This document shows, one piece after another, positions 17,964-25,881 of a stretch of DNA of 37,354 nucleotides (positions are counted from its first letter, which is position 1; the number at the start of each line of letters is the position of its first letter). Both the position numbers and the translations under genes were made by a program. This DNA comes from Hyphomicrobiales bacterium (GTDB lineage Bacteria; Pseudomonadota; Alphaproteobacteria; Rhizobiales; Aestuariivirgaceae), in contig JANYHB010000016.1 in the NCBI GenBank assembly GCA_025359265.1, forward strand, positions 1 to 37,354, written 5' to 3'. The notes under the pieces were generated by a model, which was not told the origin of the DNA, did no database searches, and saw only the letters and a list, made by a program, of their open reading frames with translations.

Positions 17964-18839
17964 ATGGCTAATCTTGATGTCGATCAGTTGAAGACTTTTC
18001 TCGCCATTGCTGACAGTGGCAATTTCACCCGCGCAGGTGAAGAAGTAAACAAAACCCAATCTGCCGTTTCCATGCAAATGAAGCGACTTGAGGAAACCAT
18101 AGGCCGCCCTATTTTTGCCCGCGATGGCAGGGGCAGCCGGTTGACCAGTGATGGCGAAAGACTGGTGGAATATGCCCGCCGCGTTGTAGCTTTGAATGAT
18201 GAGACAATGGGCGCTTTTAGCCAACCCGAAATTACCGGCACGCTGCGCTTCGGCACGCCGGACGATTATGCAGATTTATTCCTTCCTGAAATTCTGGCAC
18301 GTTTCAGCCGCACCCATTCTCAGGTGAATGTGGATGTGGAATGCCTGCAATCAGTCGATCTTGCGGCCCGCATCAGGGGCAGCGAGCTTGATCTTGCTGT
18401 GGTCACCTTCAACGGCGGAGACATCAATGGCGAAGCGTTGATCAGCGCTGATATGGTTTGGGTAACATCCACAAAACATCAAACCCATACACAAGAAATT
18501 TTGCCGCTTGCTGCCTCCAGCGTCAGCTGCGGCTGGCGTCAACTGGCCATGCGAACTCTGGAAAGCCACAAGAGAACATTCCGCGTGGCCTATACCAGCC
18601 CAAACTTTGCCACCATCTGCGCTGTCGTGACCCAAGGCCTTGCGGTAGCGGCCATGCCGCGCATTTGTGTGAAACCGGGGATGCGGATTCTGACCGAGGC
18701 GGATGGCTTCCCGGCATTGGGCGCCTTTGATATAGGCCTTATCCACAAGCCGGGAAAACTCAGCCGCGCCGCTGAAGCCCTGGCGCAGCACGTTCGCGAC
18801 GGCTTGGGATCAGGACGTAAGTTGCAAGCGGTTGCCTGA
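17964..18839 (+). CDS. LysR family transcriptional regulator
   Basis: 291 aa from the ATG at 17964 (MANLDVDQLKTFLAIADS); an in-frame ATG at 17955 is less likely. The N-terminal helix-turn-helix (about 4-62) contains GNFTRAGEEVNKTQSAVSMQMKRLE, close to the LrhA/HexA branch. The effector-binding domain begins near 90 with GTLRFGTPDDYADLFLPEIL. It should bind an inducer and regulate the divergent small ORF or itself through the dyads between them. It is convergent with gshA, with a single base between the stop codons. Confidence 0.93.
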   Translation: MANLDVDQLKTFLAIADSGNFTRAGEEVNKTQSAVSMQMKRLEETIGRPIFARDGRGSRLTSDGERLVEYARRVVALNDETMGAFSQPEITGTLRFGTPDDYADLFLPEILARFSRTHSQVNVDVECLQSVDLAARIRGSELDLAVVTFNGGDINGEALISADMVWVTSTKHQTHTQEILPLAASSVSCGWRQLAMRTLESHKRTFRVAYTSPNFATICAVVTQGLAVAAMPRICVKPGMRILTEADGFPALGAFDIGLIHKPGKLSRAAEALAQHVRDGLGSGRKLQAVA

Positions 18840-18840
18840 G

Positions 18841-20205
18841 CTAGAACGCCGCCGCCTTGAACACGTTTGAGATGTCGCCTTTCCACGGTCCGTGATAGAG
18901 TTCAAGCAATCGATCGGCCCGGGTTTTGCCGCTCTCGGCGATTTCATCCAACACATCAAGAAAAGCTTCCTCGCCAAAGCCGCGTGACTTCAAACCGCTG
19001 CGCGCCATGGCCAAGACATGCTTGGCGATATCTTGCAAGGGCTTGTCAAAGAAAAGCGCCCGCAAGCCCAACTTTGGCACCTCGTGGCGTAGTTTCTGGC
19101 GCATTTCGGCTGTGGCCGGCTTCACCAGTTGCCATGCTGCATCAAGTGAACCCTGATCATAAAGCAGCCCGGCCCACAGCGCCGGCAGTGCACATTGCAG
19201 CGGCCCCTTGCCCACGTCACTGCCGCGCATTTCCAAATATTGCTTTAACCGAACTTCAGGGAAAATCGTCGTGAGATGATCAGCCCAATCGCGCATTGTG
19301 GGAATTTCGCCGGGCAACCGTTCCATCCGACCATTCAGAAATTTACGGAAACTTTCGCCGACGCAACTGACGAATTTTCCATCCCGAATCACAAAATACA
19401 TCGGCACGTCCAACGCATATTCCACAAACCGCTCAAAGCCAAAACCATCTTCAAAAGCAAAAGGCAACATGCCAGCCCGCGCATTGTCGGTATCTTCCCA
19501 CACATGTGAACGGAAGGAGAGATAGCCATTGGGCTTGCCCTCAAGAAAAGGAGAGTTGGCAAACAGGGCCGTGGCCAAAGGCTGCAAAGCCAGAGACACC
19601 CGCAGCTTCTTCACCATGTCGGCCTCAGAACCATAATCCAAATTCACTTGCACCGTGCAAGTGCGGAACATCATATCGCGACCCAATGTGCCCACCTTAT
19701 CCATATAAGGTGCCATGATTGCATAGCGGCCCTTGGGCATGACAGGCGTTTCAGCTCGCGTCCAAACGGGCGAAGCGCCAAGACCTAAAAAGCCAATGCC
19801 CAATTCGCCACCGATAACCTTCACTTGGCGTATGTGTTCCGTCACTTCGCTACATGTATCATTGACCGTGGTGAGCGGCGCTCCCGAAAGTTCAAACTGC
19901 CCGCCAGGTTCCAATGAGATATTGGCCATCGAGTTGGGATCAGACAGCGCAATGATATTCTCGCCTTCGTAAACGCCTTTCCAGCCGAAACGCTCCCGCA
20001 GCCCTTGCAATAACGCCTTGATGGAGCGTGCTCCATCATAGGGCACCGGCCCAAGCGTATCGGTAAGGAACGGAAACTTCTCGTGTTCGGTGCCAATGCG
20101 CCATTTCTCGCGAGGCTTGAAGCCTTCTTCAAAATAGCTGATAAGTTGCGCCTTAGACTCAATAATATTGCGTCCATCGGCGGATTCTGGTGTTGGCCCG
20201 CTCAA
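18841..20205 (-). CDS. gshA: Glutamate-cysteine ligase, plant/proteobacterial type
   Basis: 454 aa from a TTG at 20205. This start is chosen because AAAGGGAAG lies 6 nt before it and the length then matches alphaproteobacterial enzymes (about 455-460 aa). The frame stays open to a GTG at 20286 without such a site. The enzyme makes gamma-glutamylcysteine, the first step of glutathione synthesis. Conserved segments are RIGTEHEKFPF (Glu-rich ATP/metal site, near residue 35), NISLEPGGQFELSGAPL (about 110-126) and MFRTCTVQVNLDY (about 180-192). It neighbours rsmE through one intervening gene. The second glutathione gene, gshB, is not in the window. Confidence 0.95.
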   Translation of the reverse strand: MSGPTPESADGRNIIESKAQLISYFEEGFKPREKWRIGTEHEKFPFLTDTLGPVPYDGARSIKALLQGLRERFGWKGVYEGENIIALSDPNSMANISLEPGGQFELSGAPLTTVNDTCSEVTEHIRQVKVIGGELGIGFLGLGASPVWTRAETPVMPKGRYAIMAPYMDKVGTLGRDMMFRTCTVQVNLDYGSEADMVKKLRVSLALQPLATALFANSPFLEGKPNGYLSFRSHVWEDTDNARAGMLPFAFEDGFGFERFVEYALDVPMYFVIRDGKFVSCVGESFRKFLNGRMERLPGEIPTMRDWADHLTTIFPEVRLKQYLEMRGSDVGKGPLQCALPALWAGLLYDQGSLDAAWQLVKPATAEMRQKLRHEVPKLGLRALFFDKPLQDIAKHVLAMARSGLKSRGFGEEAFLDVLDEIAESGKTRADRLLELYHGPWKGDISNVFKAAAF

Positions 20206-20240
20206 GTGTTTCTTCCCTTTATTTCCGGTGTATGTAAGGG

Positions 20241-20260
20241 CTTGCCGTGATAGCGGCAAG
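20241..20260. repeat. Inverted repeat in the gshA leader / divergent region
   Basis: CTTGCCG (20241-20247) and CGGCAAG (20254-20260) form a perfect 7-bp dyad around TGATAG. Two further G-C pairs are possible beyond one mismatch. It lies 36 bp upstream of the gshA TTG and 34 bp upstream of the divergent ATG at 20294. It could be an operator or a leader hairpin; no T-run makes it look like a terminator. Confidence 0.5.
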
Positions 20261-20293
20261 ACCAATAACGTAACCTTGATAGACACAGATCAC

Positions 20294-20887
20294 ATGCCCG
20301 CAAGCCAACCAAATCCTAAAGTCACGTCCGTACTCGCCAAAGCCACTAGCTGGCGCGAGGAAGTTGCGGCTTTGCGCGCCATCGCCCTGACTACGGGCCT
20401 CAAAGAGGAATTGAAATGGGGCAAAGCCTGCTATGTGCTGGATGAGGCAAATGTCTTCCTCATCCACAATTTCAAAGCCTATTGCGCCCTGTTGTTCATG
20501 AAGGGTGCCTTGATCAAGGATGCAGGCGGGCTTCTGGTGCAGCAGACTGAAAACGTGCAATCGGCCCGGCAAATCCGCTTTTCAGACCTCGGCGAAATCA
20601 GGCAACTTGAACCTCGCTTGAAGTTGTTCATGCAGGAAGCCATAGCCATCGAAAAATCCGGCGCGAAAGTGGCCTTCAAAACCGTGGCCGAATTCAAGGT
20701 GCCGAAAGAATTTCAATCAGCCTTGGATAAATCCGCCAAGCTGAAAAAAGCTTTCGAGGCCCTCACGCCAGGCCGACGAAAACAATATTTGCTGTTCTTC
20801 GCGAGCGCAAAGCAATCGATCACGCGCACAAGTCGCGTTGAAAAATGGATTCCCGCCATCCTCGAAGGCAAAGGATTGGATGACTAG
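20294..20887 (+). CDS. YdeI/DUF1801-type protein
   Basis: 197 aa from the ATG at 20294; the frame is open upstream but lacks family-like residues. The N-terminal two thirds (EELKWGKACYVLDEANVFLIHNFKAYCALLFMKGALIKD) matches the DUF1801/YdhG fold, an iron-chaperone-like alpha/beta domain. The C-terminal LKKAFEALTPGRRKQYLLFFASAKQSITRTSRVEKWIPAIL is the YdeI/OmpD-associated helical region. No enzymatic motif is visible and the function is unknown. The gene is divergent from gshA. Its stop overlaps the rsmE stop in the palindrome CTAG. Confidence 0.85.
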   Translation: MPASQPNPKVTSVLAKATSWREEVAALRAIALTTGLKEELKWGKACYVLDEANVFLIHNFKAYCALLFMKGALIKDAGGLLVQQTENVQSARQIRFSDLGEIRQLEPRLKLFMQEAIAIEKSGAKVAFKTVAEFKVPKEFQSALDKSAKLKKAFEALTPGRRKQYLLFFASAKQSITRTSRVEKWIPAILEGKGLDD

Positions 20888-21621
20888 GACTTTCCCGCCC
20901 AATCCCCCAATACCGCTTGCGCCAATGCCATGATGGCGACACCCGCCGTATCCGCCCGCATGATGCGCGGGCCGAGTGAAATGGCGGTGACATAGGGCAG
21001 CGCCTTCAACATCGCGCGCTCTTCCACGGTGAAGCCGCCCTCCGGCCCCACAAGAATTGCGGCGGGCGTTTTCAATTTCGCCAAAGCTGCAACCGCATTG
21101 CCCGGCTCTGCCGTTTCATCGCAATAGATTAATACCCGTCCGGCATCCCAATTCAGCAATGCCGCGTTCAGAGGAACAGGCTCCAAAACCTCGGGCACAA
21201 AAACCTGATTGCACTGCTCCACCGCCTCCACCACATTGGCCCTCATGCGATTGAGATTTACCCGTTCTGCAATGGTGCGTGCCGTGATCACCGGTCGCAA
21301 TCGCCGCGCCCCCAACTCGGTTGCCTTCTGCACCAAATAGTCCAGACGTGAATGTTTCAGCGGCGCAAACAGATAATCAATGTTGGCGGGTGGCTGCACA
21401 GCGCTGGTTTGCTTTTCCAGCCGCAGCACCATCTTCTTTTTCGCGGCCTCCGCCACATGGGCCAGAAACTCACCATCCGCGCCATTGAAAACCGTCACCG
21501 CGTCGCCGGCCACAAGCCGCAATACGCCGCCTAAATAATGCGCCTGCTCCGCGGCCAGCGTAATTTCGGCGCGCGGCTGCAGGGGCAGATCGACAAACAA
21601 GCGGGGCGTGGATTTTGCCAT
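20884..21621 (-). CDS. rsmE: 16S rRNA (uracil(1498)-N(3))-methyltransferase RsmE
   Basis: 245 aa, the normal size. The N-terminal PUA-like part (AEQAHYLGGVLRLVAGDAVTVFNG) binds RNA. The C-terminal SPOUT fold has the trefoil-knot signatures ILVGPEGGFTVEE (about 190-202) and SLGPRIMRADTAGVAIMA (about 215-232), which bind S-adenosylmethionine. It methylates U1498 of 16S rRNA. The ATG at 21621 is 23 bp from the divergent ubiA start. Pairing with gshA and opposite ubiA is common in Hyphomicrobiales. Confidence 0.95.
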   Translation of the reverse strand: MAKSTPRLFVDLPLQPRAEITLAAEQAHYLGGVLRLVAGDAVTVFNGADGEFLAHVAEAAKKKMVLRLEKQTSAVQPPANIDYLFAPLKHSRLDYLVQKATELGARRLRPVITARTIAERVNLNRMRANVVEAVEQCNQVFVPEVLEPVPLNAALLNWDAGRVLIYCDETAEPGNAVAALAKLKTPAAILVGPEGGFTVEERAMLKALPYVTAISLGPRIMRADTAGVAIMALAQAVLGDWAGKS

Positions 21622-21644
21622 GGCTAACGTGTATCACGCGCCCC

Positions 21645-22565
21645 GTGACAAATGCCACTATCAAAGACGCGGTGAAATCGTACTGGGTGCAGCGCCTGCC
21701 GCCAAGCTGGTTGCCCTATGCGCAACTCATGCGGCTGGAGCGGCCCATTGGCTGGTGGCTTTTGCTCTTGCCTTGCTGGTGGGGCTTGGCACTTGCCACG
21801 CTCGCGCATGGCGGTGGCATTCCAAATCTCTACCAAGCTGCACTCTTCCTTATTGGTGCCATCGTCATGCGCGGCGCAGGCTGCGTGGTGAATGATCTGG
21901 CCGACCAAGACATCGACGCCAAAGTGGAGCGCACCCGCAATCGCCCCCTGCCCTCCGGCCGGGTGTCGCGCCGGGGGGCTTTTCTGTTTCTCGCCGGGTT
22001 GCTCCTCCTGGGTCTTGTCGTGCTGCTGCAGTTCAACCCGCTGACCATCATCACCGCCATCGCCTCACTGCTGATCGTCGCGGTCTATCCATTCATGAAG
22101 CGCGTAATCTATGTGCCGCAATTGGTGCTGGGCCTCGCTTTCAACTGGGGCGGATTGGTGGGCTGGACAGCGGTGACAGGCACACTCAGCCCAGCACCCA
22201 TCGTGCTCTATGTCGGAGGTGTATTCTGGACGCTGGCCTATGATACGATTTACGCCCACCAAGACCGAGATGATGATGCTTTGATCGGTGTTAAATCCAC
22301 CGCACTTCTGTTCGGCAAATCCACGCCCAGGTGGCTCAGCATCTTCTTCAGCCTCAGCCTCGCCTGCATTGATGCCGCGATATGGCTTGCACATGCCCCG
22401 CTGATTGCCCATATCGGCGTGGCAGCGGCCGCGCTTCACGCCATTTGGCAGATCAGTAACTTCGACCACACTGATGCCAGCGGCTGCCTCCACTTGTTCC
22501 GCGCCAATCGGACGTTTGGGCTTCTCATTCTTATTGGCATAATTGCAGGTTGCTTGGTGAAATGA
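21645..22565 (+). CDS. ubiA: 4-hydroxybenzoate polyprenyltransferase
   Basis: 306 aa from the GTG at 21645. A TTG at 21615 would overlap rsmE and was not chosen. It has eight or nine transmembrane helices. The first prenyl-diphosphate site is N83-D84-xx-D87-x-D89-x-D91 with RNRPLPSG after it, and the second is YDTIYAHQDRDDDALIGVKS (about 195-214). The N-terminal PYAQLMRLERPIGWWLL is the UbiA/COQ2 signature. It attaches the polyprenyl tail to 4-hydroxybenzoate in ubiquinone synthesis, so it feeds the same respiratory chain as the oxidase genes. The stop overlaps the next ATG (ATGA). Confidence 0.95.
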   Translation: MTNATIKDAVKSYWVQRLPPSWLPYAQLMRLERPIGWWLLLLPCWWGLALATLAHGGGIPNLYQAALFLIGAIVMRGAGCVVNDLADQDIDAKVERTRNRPLPSGRVSRRGAFLFLAGLLLLGLVVLLQFNPLTIITAIASLLIVAVYPFMKRVIYVPQLVLGLAFNWGGLVGWTAVTGTLSPAPIVLYVGGVFWTLAYDTIYAHQDRDDDALIGVKSTALLFGKSTPRWLSIFFSLSLACIDAAIWLAHAPLIAHIGVAAAALHAIWQISNFDHTDASGCLHLFRANRTFGLLILIGIIAGCLVK

Positions 22566-23899
22566 ACACAGAATTGCTTGAACTGGCCAAAGATACGATG
22601 GGCATGGCTTTGAAAGCTGGGGCCACGGCGGCCGAAGCCATGGTGGCCGAAAGCCACGATAGCTCCATCTCCATCCGCCACGGCGTGGTGGAAGAATTGG
22701 AACGCTCCGAAAGCCGCGCCGTGGGCCTTCGCGTGTTTGCCGGACAATCGTCCGCCACAATTGCTGGCAGCGTCCTCAACAAAGACGCGCGCCAGAAATT
22801 GGCCGAACGTGCGGTGGCCATGGCCAAGCTGGCCCCGCCCGATTCCTTTGCAGGCCTTGCAGATCCGCAACAGTTAACCACTTTGCAACTCGATCTTGAT
22901 CTCGTTTCCAAAACTGCGCCAACACCTGCGGAACTGAAAAAACTTGTTGAGCAAACCGAAGCCGCTGGCCTTGGCGTCCAAGGTATCAGTAAAAGCGGCG
23001 GTGCGGGTGGCTCATCTTCCTCCAGTGCCACGGCATTGGCTTTTTCAAATGGTTTTGAAAAAGGTTGGCAACGCACGGCATACGGTCTTTCTATCAGCCT
23101 GATCGCTGGCGAAGGCACCGACATGGTACGCGATTATTACGGCTCATCAGCCAATCATTTCGAAGATGTTGAAAGCCCACATCACATCGGCACCAAAGCG
23201 GCAGAACGCACAGTGAAACGCGTTAATCCACAAAAACTGCAATCCCAATCGGTTCCCGTCATCTTTGACCGCCGCGTGGCTGCAAGCCTGCTGGGGCACC
23301 TCTCAGGTGCCATCAACGGCTCAGCCATCGCGCGCGGCGTCAGCTTTTTGAAAGACAAACTGGGCCAGCAGATTTTCAATCAGTCGATCACTATTGTCGA
23401 TGATCCGCTGCGTCTGCGCGGTTTTGCATCCAAGTTTTTTGATGGCGAAGGCTTGCCCACCCAGCGCCGCAACTTTATTGACAAAGGCGTGCTCACCTCG
23501 TGGGTACTGGATCTCCGATCCGCGCGGCAGCTTGGCCTGCAAAGCACCGGCAGCGCCGCGCGTGGCCTCGCTTCCAACCCTTCGCCGTCCACCACCAATA
23601 TGCACATGGAAGTGGGCACACAAAACCCCGAAGAAATGATCCGTGCACTGAGCAAGGGCTTGCTCATCACCGAATTTATCGGCTCTTCCATCAACGGCGC
23701 AACGGGTGACTATTCGCGCGGCGCATCCGGCTTCTGGATCGAAAATGGCGAGGTCAAATTTCCCGTCAGCGAAATCACTGTGGCTGGCAATCTGATTGAA
23801 ATGTTCAAGCATCTAACACCCGCCAATGACTTGGAGTTCCGCTCATCCACCAACGCGCCTTCTTGCCTTGTTGAGGGAATGACCATTGCCGGACGCTGA
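22562..23899 (+). CDS. pmbA: TldE/PmbA metallopeptidase subunit
   Basis: 445 aa from the ATG at 22562, which overlaps the ubiA stop. It is homologous in fold to TldD but lacks HExxxH, as expected for TldE. Hallmarks are ISIRHGVVEELERSESRAVGLRVF (about 32-55), the GEGTDMVRDYYGSSANHFED region, and the C-terminal GASGFWIENGEVKFPVSEIT. It forms the partner subunit of TldD (14381-15814). Here it sits apart from tldD, between ubiA and a phosphatase gene, and overlaps the latter by 14 nt. Confidence 0.94.
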   Translation: MNTELLELAKDTMGMALKAGATAAEAMVAESHDSSISIRHGVVEELERSESRAVGLRVFAGQSSATIAGSVLNKDARQKLAERAVAMAKLAPPDSFAGLADPQQLTTLQLDLDLVSKTAPTPAELKKLVEQTEAAGLGVQGISKSGGAGGSSSSSATALAFSNGFEKGWQRTAYGLSISLIAGEGTDMVRDYYGSSANHFEDVESPHHIGTKAAERTVKRVNPQKLQSQSVPVIFDRRVAASLLGHLSGAINGSAIARGVSFLKDKLGQQIFNQSITIVDDPLRLRGFASKFFDGEGLPTQRRNFIDKGVLTSWVLDLRSARQLGLQSTGSAARGLASNPSPSTTNMHMEVGTQNPEEMIRALSKGLLITEFIGSSINGATGDYSRGASGFWIENGEVKFPVSEITVAGNLIEMFKHLTPANDLEFRSSTNAPSCLVEGMTIAGR

Positions 23900-24647
23900 T
23901 CTGCTGGAAGCAGCCATTCGTGAGGCCGGTGCCGTAGCGCTCGCTTTTTTTGGCAAGCCGCATAAGCATTGGGTAAAGCCAGATCACTCCATTCTCACCG
24001 AAGCCGATCTTGCCGTAAACGAGTATCTGCACGCCAAGCTTATCGGCGCCAAGCCTGATTATGGCTGGCTGTCGGAAGAATCTGCCGATGATCCATCGCG
24101 CACGGCTAAACAAATGTGCTGGGTGCTTGATCCGATAGACGGCACCAGGAGTTTCCACCTCGGCCGGCACGAATGGTGTATTGCCTGTGCATTAACCAAT
24201 GGAGAGAGTCTGGAACTCTCTGCCATCTATCAACCCACCTTGGACAGGTTTTATTTCGCGCAAGCGGGCAAAGGTGCCACTTGCAATGGCAAGACGCTTT
24301 TTACGCCTCCAGGCGATACCCTTCACGGCGCCAGGCTTGCAGGCAACATTTCCGCTTTCAAAAAGTTGGAAAAGTCTGGCGTGACAAAAATGGATATGAA
24401 TTTCACACCCCAGATTTTGCGTCTTTGCATGATTGCTGATAAAAGTGCCGACATTCTGGTTGCTTTTGGCCCTAAAAATGATTGGGATGTTGCCGCAGGC
24501 GTTTTACTGGCACAAGAAGCCGGTGCAAGAGTTACAACCGAACGCGGTGTAAAAATGAAATTCAACAACACTTATCCCAGCCAACAGGGAATTGTGGCCG
24601 CAGATCTGCGGCGCCATGCCCTGATGATGGAATTTATGGAGCAGTAA
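23886..24647 (+). CDS. Inositol monophosphatase family protein (CysQ/HisN-like)
   Basis: 253 aa from a TTG at 23886, with GAGGGA (23873-23878) 7 nt upstream. The whole start region lies inside the end of pmbA. The Li+-sensitive metal-dependent phosphatase motifs are visible: LSEES (about 57-61), CWVLDPIDGTRSF (about 78-90) and DWDVAAGVLLAQEAGA (about 199-214). Substrates in the family include 3'-phosphoadenosine 5'-phosphate, inositol phosphate and histidinol phosphate, and the sequence alone does not choose. Its stop shares a base with the DUF4170 start (TAATG). Confidence 0.88.
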   Translation: MPDADLLEAAIREAGAVALAFFGKPHKHWVKPDHSILTEADLAVNEYLHAKLIGAKPDYGWLSEESADDPSRTAKQMCWVLDPIDGTRSFHLGRHEWCIACALTNGESLELSAIYQPTLDRFYFAQAGKGATCNGKTLFTPPGDTLHGARLAGNISAFKKLEKSGVTKMDMNFTPQILRLCMIADKSADILVAFGPKNDWDVAAGVLLAQEAGARVTTERGVKMKFNNTYPSQQGIVAADLRRHALMMEFMEQ

Positions 24648-24886
24648 TGCGCAAGATAGAACCTCAGGAACAGCTCATCCATCTGGTATTTGGTGGAGAG
24701 TTGGACGATGTGTCGAACGTCACCTTTAAAGATTTAACTAAACTTGATGTTGTGGGCTTTTACCCCAACTACGTTGAGGCCCACAAAGCGTGGCAGGGCA
24801 AGGCCCGTGAAACCATCGATAATGCCCAGATGCGATATTTTATCGTACATATGCACAGGCTGCTTGATCCCGCCCTGGCCGGTTAA
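24647..24886 (+). CDS. DUF4170 family protein
   Basis: 79 aa from the ATG at 24647, which overlaps the phosphatase stop. A longer frame to 24482 lies inside the phosphatase gene and was rejected. The conserved DUF4170 pattern is clear: LIHLVFGGELDD (about 10-21), LDVVGFYPNYVEAHKAW (about 33-49) and the strongly conserved DNAQMRYFIVHMHRLLDP (about 58-75). No function is known for the family. It is restricted mainly to alphaproteobacteria and tends to follow this phosphatase gene. The stop overlaps the convergent ribF stop in TTAA. Confidence 0.92.
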   Translation: MRKIEPQEQLIHLVFGGELDDVSNVTFKDLTKLDVVGFYPNYVEAHKAWQGKARETIDNAQMRYFIVHMHRLLDPALAG

Positions 24887-25863
24887 ATCAAGCCCAACGC
24901 TTGCAACTTTGCCAGAGGAAAATCGGCGGTTTTTTGCCGCGTCAAGATTGCACGCGCTGCGGCACAATCGGCCCTCATCTGCGCCACCAATGCCGCCACA
25001 GACGTGAAGCTTTGATCTGGCCTGATCAACTCCACAAATTGTACAGTGAGTTCGCGGCCATACAAATCAATATCTTGATCCAGCAAATAGACTTCAAAAA
25101 AAGTCCGGTTTGTGTTGAATGTTGGCCTGTCGCCAAAATAGCCAGCCCCCATCCACAGAGGTTCTGCTTTGCCAGTCTCGCGCACCCAGGTGGCATAAAT
25201 GCCGCGTGCAGGCTCCACGCCCGTTTCAACCACGATATTGGCGGTAGGAAATCCGATCGTTCGCCCGCGTTGATCGCCAGGCACCACCCTGCCGCTGATC
25301 ATCCAATCATAACCAAGTTCTTGCGCGGCCTGCCTCGGTTGCCCGCGTTGCAATGATTGGCGAATGTTGCTGGATGAAAAGGGTAAATGCCCAGCACCTT
25401 CATCCATCACTTCATTAACAACAGAGACGTTCAATCCAGCAGCGCGCAGCGTGTCTGCATTGCCTTTGCGCCCTTGGCCAAAACAGAAATCAAATCCGGC
25501 AACGATGTGAGTTGCTCCAAGCCTGCCTTGCAATTCCTCTCGCACAAATGTTTCTGCGCTTTGTTCCGCAAGCCTTGCATCAAAATTCACCCCCGATGCA
25601 AAATCAACGCCCAGTGCTTTAAGCAAGCGCTGCTTCATCGGCGCTGGTGTGAGGCGAAACACCGGTTGCTGCGGCCTGAAAAAACTTCTCGGATGCGGCT
25701 CAAATGTTACAACTCCCCAGGGCTTGTTCTCGCGCCTGGCAACATCTTTTGCCTGCGCCAGCAAAGCTTGATGGCCCCGGTGTACGCCATCAAAATTTCC
25801 AATGGCAACAATGCCGCCGTGCAATTGCGCCGATAGTGGATTTCTTGCAGAAACTTCGAACAT
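24883..25863 (-). CDS. ribF: Bifunctional riboflavin kinase / FAD synthetase
   Basis: 326 aa. The N-terminal nucleotidyltransferase domain has AIGNFDGVHRGHQALL (about 21-36), the G-N-F-D-G-V-H-x-G-H-Q signature, and the SSSNIRQSLQRG region near 165. The C-terminal flavokinase domain has GDQRGRTIGFPTANI (about 196-210), with the P-T-A-N phosphate-binding residues. It makes FMN and then FAD. The gene follows the HAD gene by 18 bp, so there is no room for an FMN riboswitch directly upstream. A 13-bp palindrome at 25865-25877 covers the region before its ATG. Confidence 0.95.
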   Translation of the reverse strand: MFEVSARNPLSAQLHGGIVAIGNFDGVHRGHQALLAQAKDVARRENKPWGVVTFEPHPRSFFRPQQPVFRLTPAPMKQRLLKALGVDFASGVNFDARLAEQSAETFVREELQGRLGATHIVAGFDFCFGQGRKGNADTLRAAGLNVSVVNEVMDEGAGHLPFSSSNIRQSLQRGQPRQAAQELGYDWMISGRVVPGDQRGRTIGFPTANIVVETGVEPARGIYATWVRETGKAEPLWMGAGYFGDRPTFNTNRTFFEVYLLDQDIDLYGRELTVQFVELIRPDQSFTSVAALVAQMRADCAAARAILTRQKTADFPLAKLQALGLI

Positions 25864-25881
25864 GGCTAGGGCCTAGCGAAA

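Noticed and set aside
23600-23899. A second active zinc protease in pmbA
   Set aside because: No HExxxH or HExxH is present; this fits the non-catalytic TldE subunit.
25864-25881. FMN riboswitch before ribF
   Set aside because: The gap to the upstream gene is only 18 bp, far too short for the aptamer.
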